Part shown: one piece after another, positions 8,274 to 18,753 of the stretch
Position numbering within the stretch: position 1 is the stretch's first letter
Layout of the letters: each line of letters starts with the position of its first letter
Assembly: GCA_021772835.1 (NCBI GenBank)
Contig: JAJFLE010000080.1
Location: 26,530-90,529, forward strand
Source of the DNA: Mariprofundus sp.
GTDB lineage: Bacteria > Pseudomonadota > Zetaproteobacteria > Mariprofundales > Mariprofundaceae
DNA: 64,000 bases
Reading direction: 5' to 3'
Made by a program: the position numbers and the translations under genes
The notes under the pieces: model-generated
The model's input: only the letters and a program-made list of their open reading frames with translations
Database searches by the model: none
Told to the model about the DNA's origin: nothing

Positions 8274-10817
8274 TTATATTTTTGTTCGCTTCAGACGCAA
8301 AGCATTGCTAATCACTGACACGGAACTAAAGCTCATTGCAGCCGCAGCAATGATCGGTGAAAGCAGCATTCCGGTGAAGGGGTAAATAATGCCTGCCGCT
8401 ACAGGAACTCCCGCCGAATTATACATAAAGGCAAAGAACAGATTCTGACGAATATTTCGCATCGTTGCCCGTGAAAGTCGTACTGCGCTGACGATACCAC
8501 GAAGATCGCCCTTCACCAGTGTTATGCCAGCCGATTCCATCGCCACATCGGTACCTGTTCCCATCGCAATGCCAACATGAGCCTGAGCCAGTGCAGGTGC
8601 ATCATTGATGCCATCACCGGCCATCGCCACGATTTTTCCTTCATCCTGTAGTGCTTTGACTACGCGGGCTTTCTGATCAGGAAGTACATCCGCTTCAAAG
8701 CGCTGGATGCCGAGTTTGGCTGCGACAGCCGATGCCGTATGATGATTATCTCCAGTGAGCATTACCACTTCAATGCCTTCGTCATGCAGCGCCTGGATGG
8801 CATCCGGTGTTGAAGCCTTAATCGGGTCTGAAACGCCGATCAGACCGGCAAAACTCCCATCAACAGCGAGATACATCACGGTTTCACCACCACGCTGATG
8901 TTCCTCAACTAACGAAGCGGCAGATTCACTATCGACATTGTTATCCTGCAGGAGCTTGATATTCCCCAGCAGCACAGACTTCCCGGCAACGCTGGCGCTA
9001 ACCCCTTTGCCTGTAATGGCAGTAAATCCCTCTACAAATTCCGGTTCCAGTCCCCGGCTCGTTGCTGCAGCCACAATCGCTTCAGCCAGCGGATGTTCAC
9101 TGGCCCGCTCCAGACTTGCCGCTACACGTAACACCTGATCTTCATCCATATCCCCCATGGAGAGAACCGTAGTCAGGCTGGGCTTACCTTCGGTCAGGGT
9201 TCCGGTTTTATCCACCACAACGGCGTTTACTTTCTCCATGATCTCCAGGGCTTCGGCATTTTTGATCAATACCCCGGCAGTTGCACCACGACCGATTCCA
9301 ACCATGATTGAGATCGGTGTGGCCAATCCGAGTGCGCAAGGACAGGCGATGATTAAAACTGCAACAGCATTCACAACTGCATGTGCCAAACGCGGCTCAG
9401 GGCCAAAGCTCGCCCAGACGATAAAGGCTATGATCGCAATCAGGACCACGACCGGAACAAAGTATCCGGCTACAGTATCAGCCATTTTCTGAATCGGAGC
9501 GCGAGAACGCTGAGCTTCAGCAACCATGTTCACGATCTGCGAGAGAAGCATATCTGCGCCGACCTTTTCTGCGCGCATCAGCAGTGAGCCGTTGGCGTTC
9601 ACTGTTGCACCGATCATTTTTTCTCCTGTGAATTTCTCTACAGGAACAGGTTCGCCAGTCACCATTGATTCGTCGACATTACTTTCGCCCTTGGTGACGA
9701 CACCATCCACAGGCACTTTCTCTCCGGGGCGTATGCGCAGTACATCACCGGGATGTACATCCTCCAAAGGCACATCTGCCTCGCTTCCATCTGCAGCTAC
9801 CCGCCGTGCTGTTTTCGGAGCCATGCCGAGTAACAGTTTGATTGCTTCATTGGTGCGGGAGCGAGCCCTGAGTTCGAGCACTTGGCCCAATAAAACCAGA
9901 GCTATGATGACTGCTGCTGCCTCGAAATAAACATCGACGAAACCACCGTCCATCTGCATCACCGGTGGGAAAATATCCGGCATCAATAGCGCAACCATGC
10001 TGTAAATCCACGCCACGCCGACACCAAGGCCAATCAATGTAAACATATTCAAATTCCAGGTTTTCAGCGACAGGACAAAGCGTTCGAAGAACGGCCAGCC
10101 ACCCCACAGTACTACAGGTGTGGCCAAGGCAAATTCAATCCATTGTACTGCACCCATAGCCAGTCCATCAGGTAACCAGCCAGGTGCCAGATCCGCAATC
10201 ATCGCCAATACGAAGACCGGGGCAGCCAGCACGGCACTAACCTTGAAGCGGCGGAACATGTCATCGAGTTCGGCATGATCTTCTTCGGCAGATATGGTAC
10301 GCGGCTCCAGTGCCATGCCGCATTTAGGGCAAGAGCCGGGTTTGTCGCTGACTATCTCCGGATGCATAGGGCAGACATATTCAGTTTTCTCTTTTAATGC
10401 AGGTGTGGCCATCGGCTCCAGTGCCATGCCGCACGACCTGCAGATACCCGGCCCTTTCTGCTCCTGGCCAGGACACATGGGACAGAAGTACGTTGCTTCC
10501 GGATCTGTCGCTACTGCAAGTTTGGAGGCATGCTCACATGCATGAGCCTTGTCTTCATAAGCTACCGGATCAGCCTCAAATTTGTGCAAACACTTCTCAC
10601 TGCAGAAGCGGTAACTGTTGTCGGCATGTTTCGTCCAGTGGGGAGCTTCAGGTTTAACGTGCATGCCGCAAACCGGATCTATGGTGTATTGATCAGGGTC
10701 AGCATCAAATTTTTCATGGCAGTGGCTGCTGCAGAAAAACCACTGGTGAGCATCATATTCAGCACTGTGAAGAGTATCTGTTTTGACTTCCATTCCACAT
10801 ACAGGATCGATATTCAT
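8274..10817 (-). CDS. copA: Copper-type P1B ATPase with two YHS and two CPMHP-type metal domains
   Basis: 847 aa from ATG 10817 with AAGGAG upstream. The N-terminus holds two YHS domains ([16 protein letters not shown]), then two short heavy-metal-binding domains ([34 protein letters not shown]). There is no classical HMA domain. The ATPase core is complete: TGEP in [11 protein letters not shown], membrane CPC in [13 protein letters not shown], phosphorylated Asp in [11 protein letters not shown] in SEHPLAEAI, and [13 protein letters not shown] with its neighbours indicates Cu+/Ag+ export to the periplasm. It lies within a leftward copper block upstream of the DUF411 gene. Confidence 0.95.
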   Translation of the reverse strand: MNIDPVCGMEVKTDTLHSAEYDAHQWFFCSSHCHEKFDADPDQYTIDPVCGMHVKPEAPHWTKHADNSYRFCSEKCLHKFEADPVAYEDKAHACEHASKLAVATDPEATYFCPMCPGQEQKGPGICRSCGMALEPMATPALKEKTEYVCPMHPEIVSDKPGSCPKCGMALEPRTISAEEDHAELDDMFRRFKVSAVLAAPVFVLAMIADLAPGWLPDGLAMGAVQWIEFALATPVVLWGGWPFFERFVLSLKTWNLNMFTLIGLGVGVAWIYSMVALLMPDIFPPVMQMDGGFVDVYFEAAAVIIALVLLGQVLELRARSRTNEAIKLLLGMAPKTARRVAADGSEADVPLEDVHPGDVLRIRPGEKVPVDGVVTKGESNVDESMVTGEPVPVEKFTGEKMIGATVNANGSLLMRAEKVGADMLLSQIVNMVAEAQRSRAPIQKMADTVAGYFVPVVVLIAIIAFIVWASFGPEPRLAHAVVNAVAVLIIACPCALGLATPISIMVGIGRGATAGVLIKNAEALEIMEKVNAVVVDKTGTLTEGKPSLTTVLSMGDMDEDQVLRVAASLERASEHPLAEAIVAAATSRGLEPEFVEGFTAITGKGVSASVAGKSVLLGNIKLLQDNNVDSESAASLVEEHQRGGETVMYLAVDGSFAGLIGVSDPIKASTPDAIQALHDEGIEVVMLTGDNHHTASAVAAKLGIQRFEADVLPDQKARVVKALQDEGKIVAMAGDGINDAPALAQAHVGIAMGTGTDVAMESAGITLVKGDLRGIVSAVRLSRATMRNIRQNLFFAFMYNSAGVPVAAGIIYPFTGMLLSPIIAAAAMSFSSVSVISNALRLKRTKI

Positions 10818-10828
10818 AGCGTGTCTCC

Positions 10829-10904
10829 TTAGGGAAATGCTGATTTTTTGGCCTCCTGCCAAAAATCAGCCCGCAAGAACAAAAGCGCGGTTTTGCTCTT
10901 ACTT
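10829..10904. repeat. Intergenic repeat with long hairpin upstream of copA (copy 1)
   Basis: A hairpin (left arm 10839-10852, right arm 10858-10870, loop CTCCT) pairs 13 bp with one bulged T. It sits 22 bp upstream of the copA start. The same sequence, including the flanking TTAGGGA and the segment after the right arm, recurs at 42467-42538 with about a quarter of positions changed. Read on the copA mRNA strand, the loop is AGGAG. It could be a mobile intergenic repeat or an RNA control element. Confidence 0.55.
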
Positions 10905-10933
10905 ACAAATCAATAACTTACGTTACCGATTTG

Positions 10934-10953
10934 ACAGCCCCTCCATGGGCTGT
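10934..10953. promoter_or_regulatory. Dyad in the copA upstream region
   Basis: ACAGCCC (10934-10940) and GGGCTGT (10947-10953) form a perfect 7-bp inverted repeat with a 6-bp centre, between the membrane-protein gene and copA. The geometry resembles MerR-type operators, but no CueR consensus is present. It could equally be an RNA hairpin between operon genes. Confidence 0.3.
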
Positions 10954-10993
10954 ACGGACCCCGCTGAATCAATCAGTAATTCCTTGGGGGGCC

Positions 10994-11656
10994 CTATGAC
11001 TTCTGGAAGAATAGCTGTAACAACGGTTTGTTCTGAAATCCGGTCCACTCAATCAGCAGAGTGACCAGCAGTGCCCCCATTGAAGCGAACAGCAGAGCAA
11101 TAGCAGGGCCGAACAGCCACATGATGCTGACTTCTGCCGCTTGCGGCCCCATTTCTACGGTACGAAAACCCATGACTATCCACGCCGGGGGATAAGCCAA
11201 TGCACCGAGTCCGAAGGTCCATCCCAACATTTTCTTCCAGCAAGCCTTCAGTGAAGTGAATGCGGTGAGCAACAACAAGACAGCGGCCAGCACACCAACC
11301 CCCATGAAATGGATATGTCCACGCAGTAAACGCTGCATGGCATCCTGCGCCAGAGAACCGGAATGAATGTGCCGGGCGGCGTCTGCTAAGTTCGGTTCCA
11401 TATTGTGGTGAGCAGCAGCCTGGGCTGAAGAATCATGTTGGTGAGCAGCCGAAGCTGTCATGGTCATGTTATCCATATTCATCGCGTTTGCCTGTTGCTG
11501 CTGGGCGACCTGTGCTAATTTAGCCTGCTGCACTTCGAAGGCGGAATGCAGCTGCTCGTGATGGGTCGCCATGTAAGCAGCCCACAAAGCACCACTGATC
11601 AGAGCAATGACCGCCATGATCAGGCCATGGCGTACAGGTTCAATGGTGTTGTTCAT
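10994..11656 (-). CDS. His/Met-rich membrane protein of copper locus, unknown function
   Basis: 220 aa from ATG 11656, which overlaps the previous gene by 17 bp. One membrane helix near residues 12-32 precedes a periplasmic segment rich in Gln, His and Met (MNMDNMTMT, HQHDSSAQAAAHHNME), followed by about three further helices. The Met/His motifs are typical of Cu+/Ag+ ligands. I do not recognise a named family. Its place between the Cus genes and copA makes it a likely copper-handling membrane protein. Confidence 0.75.
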   Translation of the reverse strand: MNNTIEPVRHGLIMAVIALISGALWAAYMATHHEQLHSAFEVQQAKLAQVAQQQQANAMNMDNMTMTASAAHQHDSSAQAAAHHNMEPNLADAARHIHSGSLAQDAMQRLLRGHIHFMGVGVLAAVLLLLTAFTSLKACWKKMLGWTFGLGALAYPPAWIVMGFRTVEMGPQAAEVSIMWLFGPAIALLFASMGALLVTLLIEWTGFQNKPLLQLFFQKS

Positions 11657-12161
11657 GGTCTGCAGCCTGTTCTTTCTGAACGTCTTTCTGTTCCGCTGCA
11701 TTCTCAGGGAAATAAACACCAGCAAAGTGTTTGGCACCATCGGCAGTCTTGAACAGTACCATCAACTGGTGCTGGCCCTCATGGCCAAGGTCATAACCGG
11801 CCATATACCAGTCACCCATCTTCATCATCATTTTTGATTCCGATTTATTGTTCGGATGGGTAACTTTCGAGTTCACCACCAGATCAGTCAGCGCCTTGCC
11901 ATCCTTTTCAATTTTCGCCATGAAAGTATGCGTACCCCTATGTTGCATACCTTCTTTGGCTTTCATGGCATGGAAACTAACCGTATAACCATCAATCTCT
12001 TTTTTTACGAGGAACGCCCCCTTCTTCTGGTTCATATCACCCTTCATGGACGCATGGCCCTGCATGGATTCGTGCATATGATGTCCGTCTCCAGCTGCCA
12101 AGGCTGGTTGTGCGGCCGTCATTGTCACAATAGCTGCCATAATGATCATTGATTTTTTCAT
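11640..12161 (-). CDS. His/Met-rich periplasmic protein of copper locus
   Basis: 173 aa with a clean signal peptide ending PALAA, then a His/Met-rich N-terminus (GDGHHMHESMQGHASMKGDM) and a compact domain containing KMMMKMGDWYMAGYD, ending in DHEQHH. It is probably a periplasmic metal-binding protein; no enzyme motif is visible. It overlaps the cusA stop by 4 bp (ATGA), so it is translationally coupled to the efflux pump and may act as a metallochaperone or buffer. Confidence 0.78.
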   Translation of the reverse strand: MKKSMIIMAAIVTMTAAQPALAAGDGHHMHESMQGHASMKGDMNQKKGAFLVKKEIDGYTVSFHAMKAKEGMQHRGTHTFMAKIEKDGKALTDLVVNSKVTHPNNKSESKMMMKMGDWYMAGYDLGHEGQHQLMVLFKTADGAKHFAGVYFPENAAEQKDVQKEQAADHEQHH

Positions 12162-15100
12162 CTGCTTTCTCCTTGTCTCTTCTCTTTACTCTGTAAAATC
12201 AGCCCGTAAATGACCGGCAATACGATCAGGCAAAGGATCGTCGTGGTGACCATGCCGCCGATCATGGGGGCAGCGATGCGCTGCATAACATCTGAGCCTG
12301 TGCCGGAACCCCACATGATAGGCAACAGACCCGCGATTACCGCCGTAGCGGTCATGGCAATCGGGCGCACACGCCTGGATACACCTTCCTGTACTGCCTC
12401 CCACAACTGCTCACGGTTTAGCCAGCTGCCGTGCTCAGTCCGTTTAAGTGCCACGGCCTGATTGATGAAGGTGAGTACCAGCACACCAATTTCGGCGGCC
12501 ACACCGGCCAGCGCGATAAAGCCGACACCTACTGCAACGGACATGTTGAATCCAAGCAGCCATACCAGCCAGAAACCGCCGACCAGAGCAAACGGAATGG
12601 AGAGCATGACCACGATTGGCGCGGTCAGATTGCGGAAGTTAAACCAGAGCAGCATGAAGATGATTGCAAGTGTTGCAGGCACCACCAGCTTCAGTCTGGC
12701 CGAAGCACGCTCCATGTATTCAAACTGCCCGGACCAGCCTATGGTGTAACCGGCTGGAACTTGTACCTGCTCATCGACCATCTGTTTTGCCTGCCGCACA
12801 AAACCACCGATATCGCTTGTTTTAATGTCGACATAAACCCAGGAATTCGGACGCGCATTCTCGGTTTTGATCGACGGCGGCCCCCGCCGCATCTGCAGGT
12901 CGGCGACAAGCGATAGCGGCACCTGTGCGCCGGTAGGTGTCGGTACCAGCACACGATTGAGTGACTGCAAATTGTCGCGCAACTCGCGCGGATAACGCAC
13001 ATTAACCGGATAGCGCTCCAGCCCCTCGATGGTGGTTGTCACATTCATGCCGCCAATGGCGCTGGAAATCACATCCTGCACATCGCCAACGGTCAGGCCG
13101 TAACGGGCTGCTTCTTCGCGTTTGATATCGAAATCGAGGTAATAACCACCGGCCGCCTTGTCGGCAAAAGCCGAGAGCGTATCCGGGTGGTTTTTCATTA
13201 CCTGTTCGATATTGCCAGCCACCTGCTCCAGCACATTCAAATCCGGCCCGGACACCTTGATGCCGATCGGTGTTTTGATGCCGGTAGAGAGCATGTCAAT
13301 GCGTGTCTTGATCGGATATGTCCATGCATTGGCCAGCCCAGGGAATTTGATTGCTGCATCCATTTCATCCATCAGCTGGCGCGTTGTTTTGTCAGGGTTC
13401 GGCCAAGCATCTTTCGGCTTTAGTCGAATCGTGGTTTCCAGCATGGCCAAAGGCGCCGGGTCTGTTGCTGTTTGTGCGCGCCCTGCCTTACCGAATACCG
13501 ACTCAACCTCGGGGAAGGTTTTCAGGATGCGATCCGTCTGCTGCAGCAGCTCGCGCGCCTTGGTGATGGAGATGCCGGGGTATGTCGTCGGCATATAAAG
13601 TATATCACCCTCATCCAGCGGCGGCATAAATTCCGAACCGATCTTCATGACTGGATAAGCACTGACTGCAAGCAGAATAACCGCCAGAGCAATAGTAAGT
13701 GCTCGAGCACGTACTGCCAGATCAAGTAACGGTCCATGCAATTTCCGCAGGATGCGATTCAGTGGATTGCGCTCTTCGGGTGGGATGCGACCACGAATGA
13801 ACAAACCCATCAATACCGGCACCAGTGTCACAGCAAGCAGTGCAGCTGCAGCCATAGCATAGGTCTTGGTAAAAGCCAGTGGTGAAAACAGTCGCCCCTC
13901 CTGAGCCTCCAGCGTGAATACCGGCAGGAAAGATACGGTGATAATCAAAAGACTGAAAAACAGTGCAGGGCCGACCTCCTTGGTCGATGCGAGCACGGCA
14001 TCCCAGCGCTCTGAATCGGAGAGATTGTCCCCTGCACGTTCCAGATGTTTGTGAGCATTCTCGATCATGACAATAGCACCATCAATCATTGCTCCAATGG
14101 CAATGGCGATACCGCCAAGACTCATGATGTTGGCCGAGATGCCTTGCCACTGCATGATCAGGAATGCCATCAGGATACCAATGGGCAGCGAGATAATAGC
14201 CACCAGCGCGCTGCGGGCATGCATGAGGAAGAGCAGGCAGATCAGAGCCACGACGATGGATTCCTCAATCAGCTTTTCGGCCAGATTATCAACAGCGCGC
14301 TCAATCAATGCACCACGATCATAAACCGGTACGATCTCCACGCCTTGGGGTAACCCTTTGGCCAGTTCATCCAGTTTTTCACGAACGTTCTCAATTGTGG
14401 TCAGGGCATTTTCACCATAGCGCATGACCACCACACCAGCGGCAACATCGCCCTCGCCGTTGAGATCGGCAACACCCCGCCTCAACTCCGGCCCCAGATG
14501 AACATGCGCCACCTGTTTGAGGAAGATAGGTGTGCCGTGCGCATCGACGCCAATTGGTGTTATCTCCAGATCAGCAATGGATTTGATATAACCCAGGCCC
14601 CGAACCATGTATTCGGTTTCGCCCATCTCAATCAATCGACCACCGACATCATTATTGCTGCGAGATATTGCATGTTTTACTTTGGATAACGGAATATTGA
14701 ATGCAGCCAGTGCATCCGGGTCGACTTCAACCTGATACTGCTTTACGAAACCACCGATGGAGGCGACTTCAGCTACGCCATCCACGGTCTGAAGCGGGTA
14801 CCGCATGTACCAGTCTTGCAACGAACGCAGCTGGGCCAGATCGAGATTGCCGGTTTTATCGACCAGCGCGTACTCATAGATCCAGCCGACGCCTGTAGCA
14901 TCAGGGCCCAGGCGAGGGTTTACCGTGTCAGGCAAGCGATCACGCGCATAGTTCAGATATTCCAGCACACGTGTGCGTGCCCAGTACATATCTGTTTTGT
15001 CTTCGAAAATGACATAGACCATCGAATAGCCAAAGAATGAATACCCGCGTACCACCTTGGTATTGGGTACGGAGAGCATGGCCGTGGTCAGCGGATAGGT

Positions 15101-15295
15101 GACCTGATCTTCTACCACCTGCGGTGCCTGGCCAGCATAATCGGTGAAGACAATGACCTGCACATCGGAGAGATCGGGAATGGCATCCAGCGGTGTCGCA
15201 CGCATCGCCTGTATGCCTGCGACAACAACAATGGCAGTCACAACCAATACCAGAAAGCGATTATGAACCGAGTATTCAATCAGTTTACGAATCAT
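12158..15295 (-). CDS. cusA: CusA-type heavy-metal RND pump
   Basis: 1045 aa, the usual length for HME-RND proteins, with 12 membrane helices and two large periplasmic loops. Helix 4 carries IAIGAMIDGAIVMIENAHKH, the form found in monovalent-cation (Cu+/Ag+) pumps rather than the DFG form of Zn/Co pumps. It is the inner-membrane proton-driven component that passes metal to CusB and CusC. It is followed on the same strand by the two His/Met-rich proteins and preceded 39 bp upstream by cusB. Confidence 0.95.
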   Translation of the reverse strand: MIRKLIEYSVHNRFLVLVVTAIVVVAGIQAMRATPLDAIPDLSDVQVIVFTDYAGQAPQVVEDQVTYPLTTAMLSVPNTKVVRGYSFFGYSMVYVIFEDKTDMYWARTRVLEYLNYARDRLPDTVNPRLGPDATGVGWIYEYALVDKTGNLDLAQLRSLQDWYMRYPLQTVDGVAEVASIGGFVKQYQVEVDPDALAAFNIPLSKVKHAISRSNNDVGGRLIEMGETEYMVRGLGYIKSIADLEITPIGVDAHGTPIFLKQVAHVHLGPELRRGVADLNGEGDVAAGVVVMRYGENALTTIENVREKLDELAKGLPQGVEIVPVYDRGALIERAVDNLAEKLIEESIVVALICLLFLMHARSALVAIISLPIGILMAFLIMQWQGISANIMSLGGIAIAIGAMIDGAIVMIENAHKHLERAGDNLSDSERWDAVLASTKEVGPALFFSLLIITVSFLPVFTLEAQEGRLFSPLAFTKTYAMAAAALLAVTLVPVLMGLFIRGRIPPEERNPLNRILRKLHGPLLDLAVRARALTIALAVILLAVSAYPVMKIGSEFMPPLDEGDILYMPTTYPGISITKARELLQQTDRILKTFPEVESVFGKAGRAQTATDPAPLAMLETTIRLKPKDAWPNPDKTTRQLMDEMDAAIKFPGLANAWTYPIKTRIDMLSTGIKTPIGIKVSGPDLNVLEQVAGNIEQVMKNHPDTLSAFADKAAGGYYLDFDIKREEAARYGLTVGDVQDVISSAIGGMNVTTTIEGLERYPVNVRYPRELRDNLQSLNRVLVPTPTGAQVPLSLVADLQMRRGPPSIKTENARPNSWVYVDIKTSDIGGFVRQAKQMVDEQVQVPAGYTIGWSGQFEYMERASARLKLVVPATLAIIFMLLWFNFRNLTAPIVVMLSIPFALVGGFWLVWLLGFNMSVAVGVGFIALAGVAAEIGVLVLTFINQAVALKRTEHGSWLNREQLWEAVQEGVSRRVRPIAMTATAVIAGLLPIMWGSGTGSDVMQRIAAPMIGGMVTTTILCLIVLPVIYGLILQSKEKRQGESR

Positions 15296-15334
15296 AATGG
15301 GGCCACCCTCGCATCATCGTGCGACAGCTCTAAA

Positions 15335-16939
15335 TTAGTGATCATGTTGAAGCTCCATGTTCATCTGCTGCTGAACCGGCTGATTGGCAGGCATCTGATT
15401 TGGGGCGTCCTGCCCCTCACCCTGCGGGCGGCCTGTAGCCGTCCCATTCGGCGCTCCTGCCGAATGGTGCATGGAATCCATCTGCATCGAATCCATCTGC
15501 ATATCTATTTCCGGCGTTGGCGTTTGTTTTTCATTCATCACATCAAGCATCTTGGCTGTAGCTTCTTTAAGCTTGGATTCAGAATCGATCAGGAACTGGC
15601 TGCTGGTCACCACCAGTTCACCAGCCTTGAGGCCCGAAATAATCTGCACCTCGCCACCGGACTGTAGACCTAGCCTTACTTCACGCGGCTCAAACTTGCC
15701 GGGGGCGCGCTGTACAAACACCTGATCGCGGGTGCCGGTGCGTACAATGGCCTCTGAAGGAATCACCACAGCATCTACCGTGCGCGAAGCCTTGAGCCTG
15801 ATATTGGCGAACATCTCCGGTTTTAGTACCAAATCGGGATTGGCAAACTCGATGCGCACCTTGTTGGTGCGTGTATTGGCATCCAGATAGGGATAAAGGT
15901 AGCTCAGTTTACCTTTGAAGATGCGCCCGGGCGCTGCGGGCAGCTCCATCTCCGCTTCATCACCGAGGCGCACCCATGGCAGTTCATCCTCATAGATATC
16001 CACCTGTACCCAGACTCGTGACAGGTCGGCAACCATGTACAGTTCGGTTTCAGGTGTGATGCGCTGTCCCTCGCGGGCACCGATATTCATTACGATACCG
16101 TCAAACGGCGAATGGATATGCAGCGCTTTGGGCACGTGGCCGGTGTTGCGGATCTCCTTTAACTGATGCTCGGGCACATCCAGCAGCTGCAATCGTTCCA
16201 GCGAAGAGGAAAGCAGTCGTTTGGCCCCCTCCCTGATATCGGCAAAGGGGCTGTTTTTCAGTATCTGCCAGTTTTTCAGTGCCAGCAGATATTCCTCGCC
16301 GCTGGCCACCAGCTGCGGCGAATAGATCGCCAGCAGCATGGTGTCCTTGTCGACATGCTCGCCGGTTCTGTCGATAAAGAGTTTCTCCACCCAGCCCTCG
16401 ACCTTGGGATGCAGGCGCGCCACGCGTTGTTCATCCATGGTGACACGACCGACCGTGCGTATATCGCGCGAAATGGTTTTCTGCAGGGCGGCGGTCGTAC
16501 GTACACCGATGTTTTGCACCACCGTTGGATCGATACTTACCGTTCCCGCCGGGCCGCTCTGGGCACCATCGTTATAAACGGGGATGTAATCCATGCCCAT
16601 TTCATCTTTGGCGGCTACAGGCGAGGTAATGGCCGGGTTCATCGGGTTGCGATAGAAAATAATCTTGTTTGCCTGTCGGGTTTCAGCACAGATAGGCAGA
16701 TAGTCCATGCCCATGTCATCTTTGGCGGCTACAGGTGAGGTGATGGCCGGATTCATCGGGTTGCGCCAACGGATGGCTTTGGCTCCATCGGGGCAAGGGC
16801 CATCGCCTTTGGCCGTTTCAGGCAGTGTAATCTGCTTGTCAGCATATTGTGAGAGCAGAAAGCCAAGGCTCATCCCTGCGATCAGCATGCCGCCAGCTAT
16901 CAGTAAAAAAGGTGTTTTTGCTTTTTCTGTATTATTCAT
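15335..16939 (-). CDS. cusB: CusB-type membrane-fusion protein with duplicated metal-binding motif
   Basis: 534 aa from ATG 16939. After an N-terminal membrane anchor come two near-identical short metal domains (WRNPMNPAITSPVAAKDDMGMDYLP and a second FYRNPMNP copy), then the coiled-coil and lipoyl/beta-barrel adaptor core. The C-terminus ends in a Met/His tail (DMQMDSMQMDSMHHS). It links CusA to CusC and presents metal. The two N-terminal motifs are 114 bp apart and 58 of 62 bases match, a recent internal duplication. Its start overlaps the cusC stop by 8 bp. Confidence 0.93.
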   Translation of the reverse strand: MNNTEKAKTPFLLIAGGMLIAGMSLGFLLSQYADKQITLPETAKGDGPCPDGAKAIRWRNPMNPAITSPVAAKDDMGMDYLPICAETRQANKIIFYRNPMNPAITSPVAAKDEMGMDYIPVYNDGAQSGPAGTVSIDPTVVQNIGVRTTAALQKTISRDIRTVGRVTMDEQRVARLHPKVEGWVEKLFIDRTGEHVDKDTMLLAIYSPQLVASGEEYLLALKNWQILKNSPFADIREGAKRLLSSSLERLQLLDVPEHQLKEIRNTGHVPKALHIHSPFDGIVMNIGAREGQRITPETELYMVADLSRVWVQVDIYEDELPWVRLGDEAEMELPAAPGRIFKGKLSYLYPYLDANTRTNKVRIEFANPDLVLKPEMFANIRLKASRTVDAVVIPSEAIVRTGTRDQVFVQRAPGKFEPREVRLGLQSGGEVQIISGLKAGELVVTSSQFLIDSESKLKEATAKMLDVMNEKQTPTPEIDMQMDSMQMDSMHHSAGAPNGTATGRPQGEGQDAPNQMPANQPVQQQMNMELQHDH

Positions 16940-18233
16940 CTGTTGCTCCGTAGAGGTATGCTTTTCCTGCTGCTGCAGCCAGGCGCGCCTCGCTCTGATG
17001 AACGCGGGCATAAATCTGCCATTGCTGCATATCGTTATTGAATTCACTGAGCTGGGCGCGAACCAGGTTAAGGAAATCAACCTTGTTCACCTGATACCCG
17101 GCAAGCATCGAAGCTGTGGTCTGGCGCGCCTGCGGGATGATGCCCTGCCTGAATAGTGAGAGTTGTTCACGAGTAATGCGCAGATCGGAAGCGGCGGCAT
17201 CGATTTCGGCGTAGACACGGTATAAACCGTCCTGTCTGGAATACTCTGCTTTTGCCTTTTCTGCCCTTCGCTGATCGACAGCGCGATCCTGTTTGCTGCC
17301 GGTGTAGATAGGCAATGTCATCGACAACATGATGCTGGCCATATCGCTGCGCGCCTGACCATTGGGATTGGCACCTGAGCGGAAACCGTAGGCCGCCCCT
17401 AGCGTGAAGTCGGGGTAATACTCTTTTTCGGCCAGTGTGATCATGGTCTCGGCAGCCCCTACGGAGCGCGACAAAGCGTTTAGCGCTGGCCGGTTCTCTT
17501 TCGCCCACAGTTTCAGCGCCACGACATCAATTTCGCTTGCAGCCACTTCGGGCAGCTTGCCCGGCATCTCAATCGGTGTGGCCGAGTCGCGGCCCAGCAG
17601 GGCGTTCAGGTTTGCCCGCTGATTGGCGGACTCGCCTTTCAGGGTGAGTTCTTTCTCCAGCAGTTTGGACAATTCCAGTTGCGCCAGCAGTACATCCTGT
17701 TGCAATCCTGTGCCGGTTTTGTATTTGGCTTCGGAGACGCGCACCAGATTACGCAGCAGCTGCTGATTGTTTTCTACGATCTGCAGTGCCTTGTCCAGAT
17801 AAGCCAGATTCCACCAGTAGATGCGCACATTGCGCAGCAGCAGCATTCGGAGCTCATCGCGATTGCTGGCGGCGGCGAGGGCTACTTCTGAGGCGGCCTG
17901 TTGTTTCAGTCCCAACTTGCCCGGAAATGGCAGCTTCTGGGAGATGCCCAGCTGCAACTGGGTCATGGCTTCCTGACTGGTTGAGAACGAATCCACCGGC
18001 AGATTCAATGCATTCAGTGAAAGCGTGGGGTCGGGCAGACTGCCTGCCTGCAGAGGCATGGCAGCCATGGCGGTGGCGTTGCTGTCGGCGGCGTGCAGTG
18101 CTGGATTCTGCTCGACCGCAAGCTTTTCAGCCTGCCTGAGCGTTAGTGGTTCGGCGATGCAGATAGTGGATAAAGATAGTAGTGCCGACAGCAGCCAGCC
18201 TGTTTTGAATAAGCGCGATCTTAAAAGATACAT
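16932..18233 (-). CDS. cusC: CusC/TolC-family outer-membrane efflux channel
   Basis: 433 aa from ATG 18233 with GGAGG 5 bp upstream. A signal peptide (ending ICIA) precedes two outer-membrane efflux repeats of long amphipathic helices typical of TolC-like channels. It forms the outer-membrane duct of the CusCBA pump. It is the first pump gene in the transcript, 94 bp after a small Cys/His-rich protein gene. Confidence 0.92.
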   Translation of the reverse strand: MYLLRSRLFKTGWLLSALLSLSTICIAEPLTLRQAEKLAVEQNPALHAADSNATAMAAMPLQAGSLPDPTLSLNALNLPVDSFSTSQEAMTQLQLGISQKLPFPGKLGLKQQAASEVALAAASNRDELRMLLLRNVRIYWWNLAYLDKALQIVENNQQLLRNLVRVSEAKYKTGTGLQQDVLLAQLELSKLLEKELTLKGESANQRANLNALLGRDSATPIEMPGKLPEVAASEIDVVALKLWAKENRPALNALSRSVGAAETMITLAEKEYYPDFTLGAAYGFRSGANPNGQARSDMASIMLSMTLPIYTGSKQDRAVDQRRAEKAKAEYSRQDGLYRVYAEIDAAASDLRITREQLSLFRQGIIPQARQTTASMLAGYQVNKVDFLNLVRAQLSEFNNDMQQWQIYARVHQSEARLAAAAGKAYLYGATDE

Positions 18234-18327
18234 GGACGCCTCCTGCGAAAGATGCGCATGCCTGTCTGGATACAACGCGGCATGCACCCCGATTCAGTTG
18301 AATCGTGGTATCAGCAGAAAACGGGTT

Positions 18328-18753
18328 TTAAATGCGAATGCGTTGTGTGGTTGTGTAGATAAGGGAGGAGCTTCGCGGCGGCCCGGTGGGCGTTCGCACA
18401 GTCATATCGAGGCTGACCGGAACGGGCAGTTCACTGGCAACCGATACCACCTGCAATACAGGCAGATCAAAATCGCTGTTGAATGTGGAAGCTTTACTCT
18501 GGAGCAATTCATCCGGCTGATCGCAATGGGCGCAAGCGCCATCGTGTCCGGCATGCTCGGTTTCAGTTTTAGCAGCCTTATCACAATGAGCCATCATGTC
18601 ACCGGACATAGCCATCTGCATACCTGCAGCTTGCGCATTGGCAGCATGGGTATCAGGCGTAAGCAAACAGAAACCAGCCGCCAGAACCTGCACGGCAAAT
18701 AACCCGATCATCAGTCGGGAAAGGCCACGAAGGTTCAATTTACGATTCAACAT
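18328..18753 (-). CDS. Small exported Cys/His/Met-rich protein, first gene of the cus operon
   Basis: 141 aa with a signal peptide near residues 14-38, then potential metal ligands MQMAMSGDMMAHCDK, EHAGHDGACAHCDQ. The C-terminus GPPRSSSLIYTTTQRIRI is of the type seen in small proteins that precede metal-efflux genes (DUF2946-like). It probably binds copper in the periplasm or acts as a leader polypeptide. No enzymatic motif is present. It is the most upstream gene of the leftward block. Confidence 0.7.
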   Translation of the reverse strand: MLNRKLNLRGLSRLMIGLFAVQVLAAGFCLLTPDTHAANAQAAGMQMAMSGDMMAHCDKAAKTETEHAGHDGACAHCDQPDELLQSKASTFNSDFDLPVLQVVSVASELPVPVSLDMTVRTPTGPPRSSSLIYTTTQRIRI

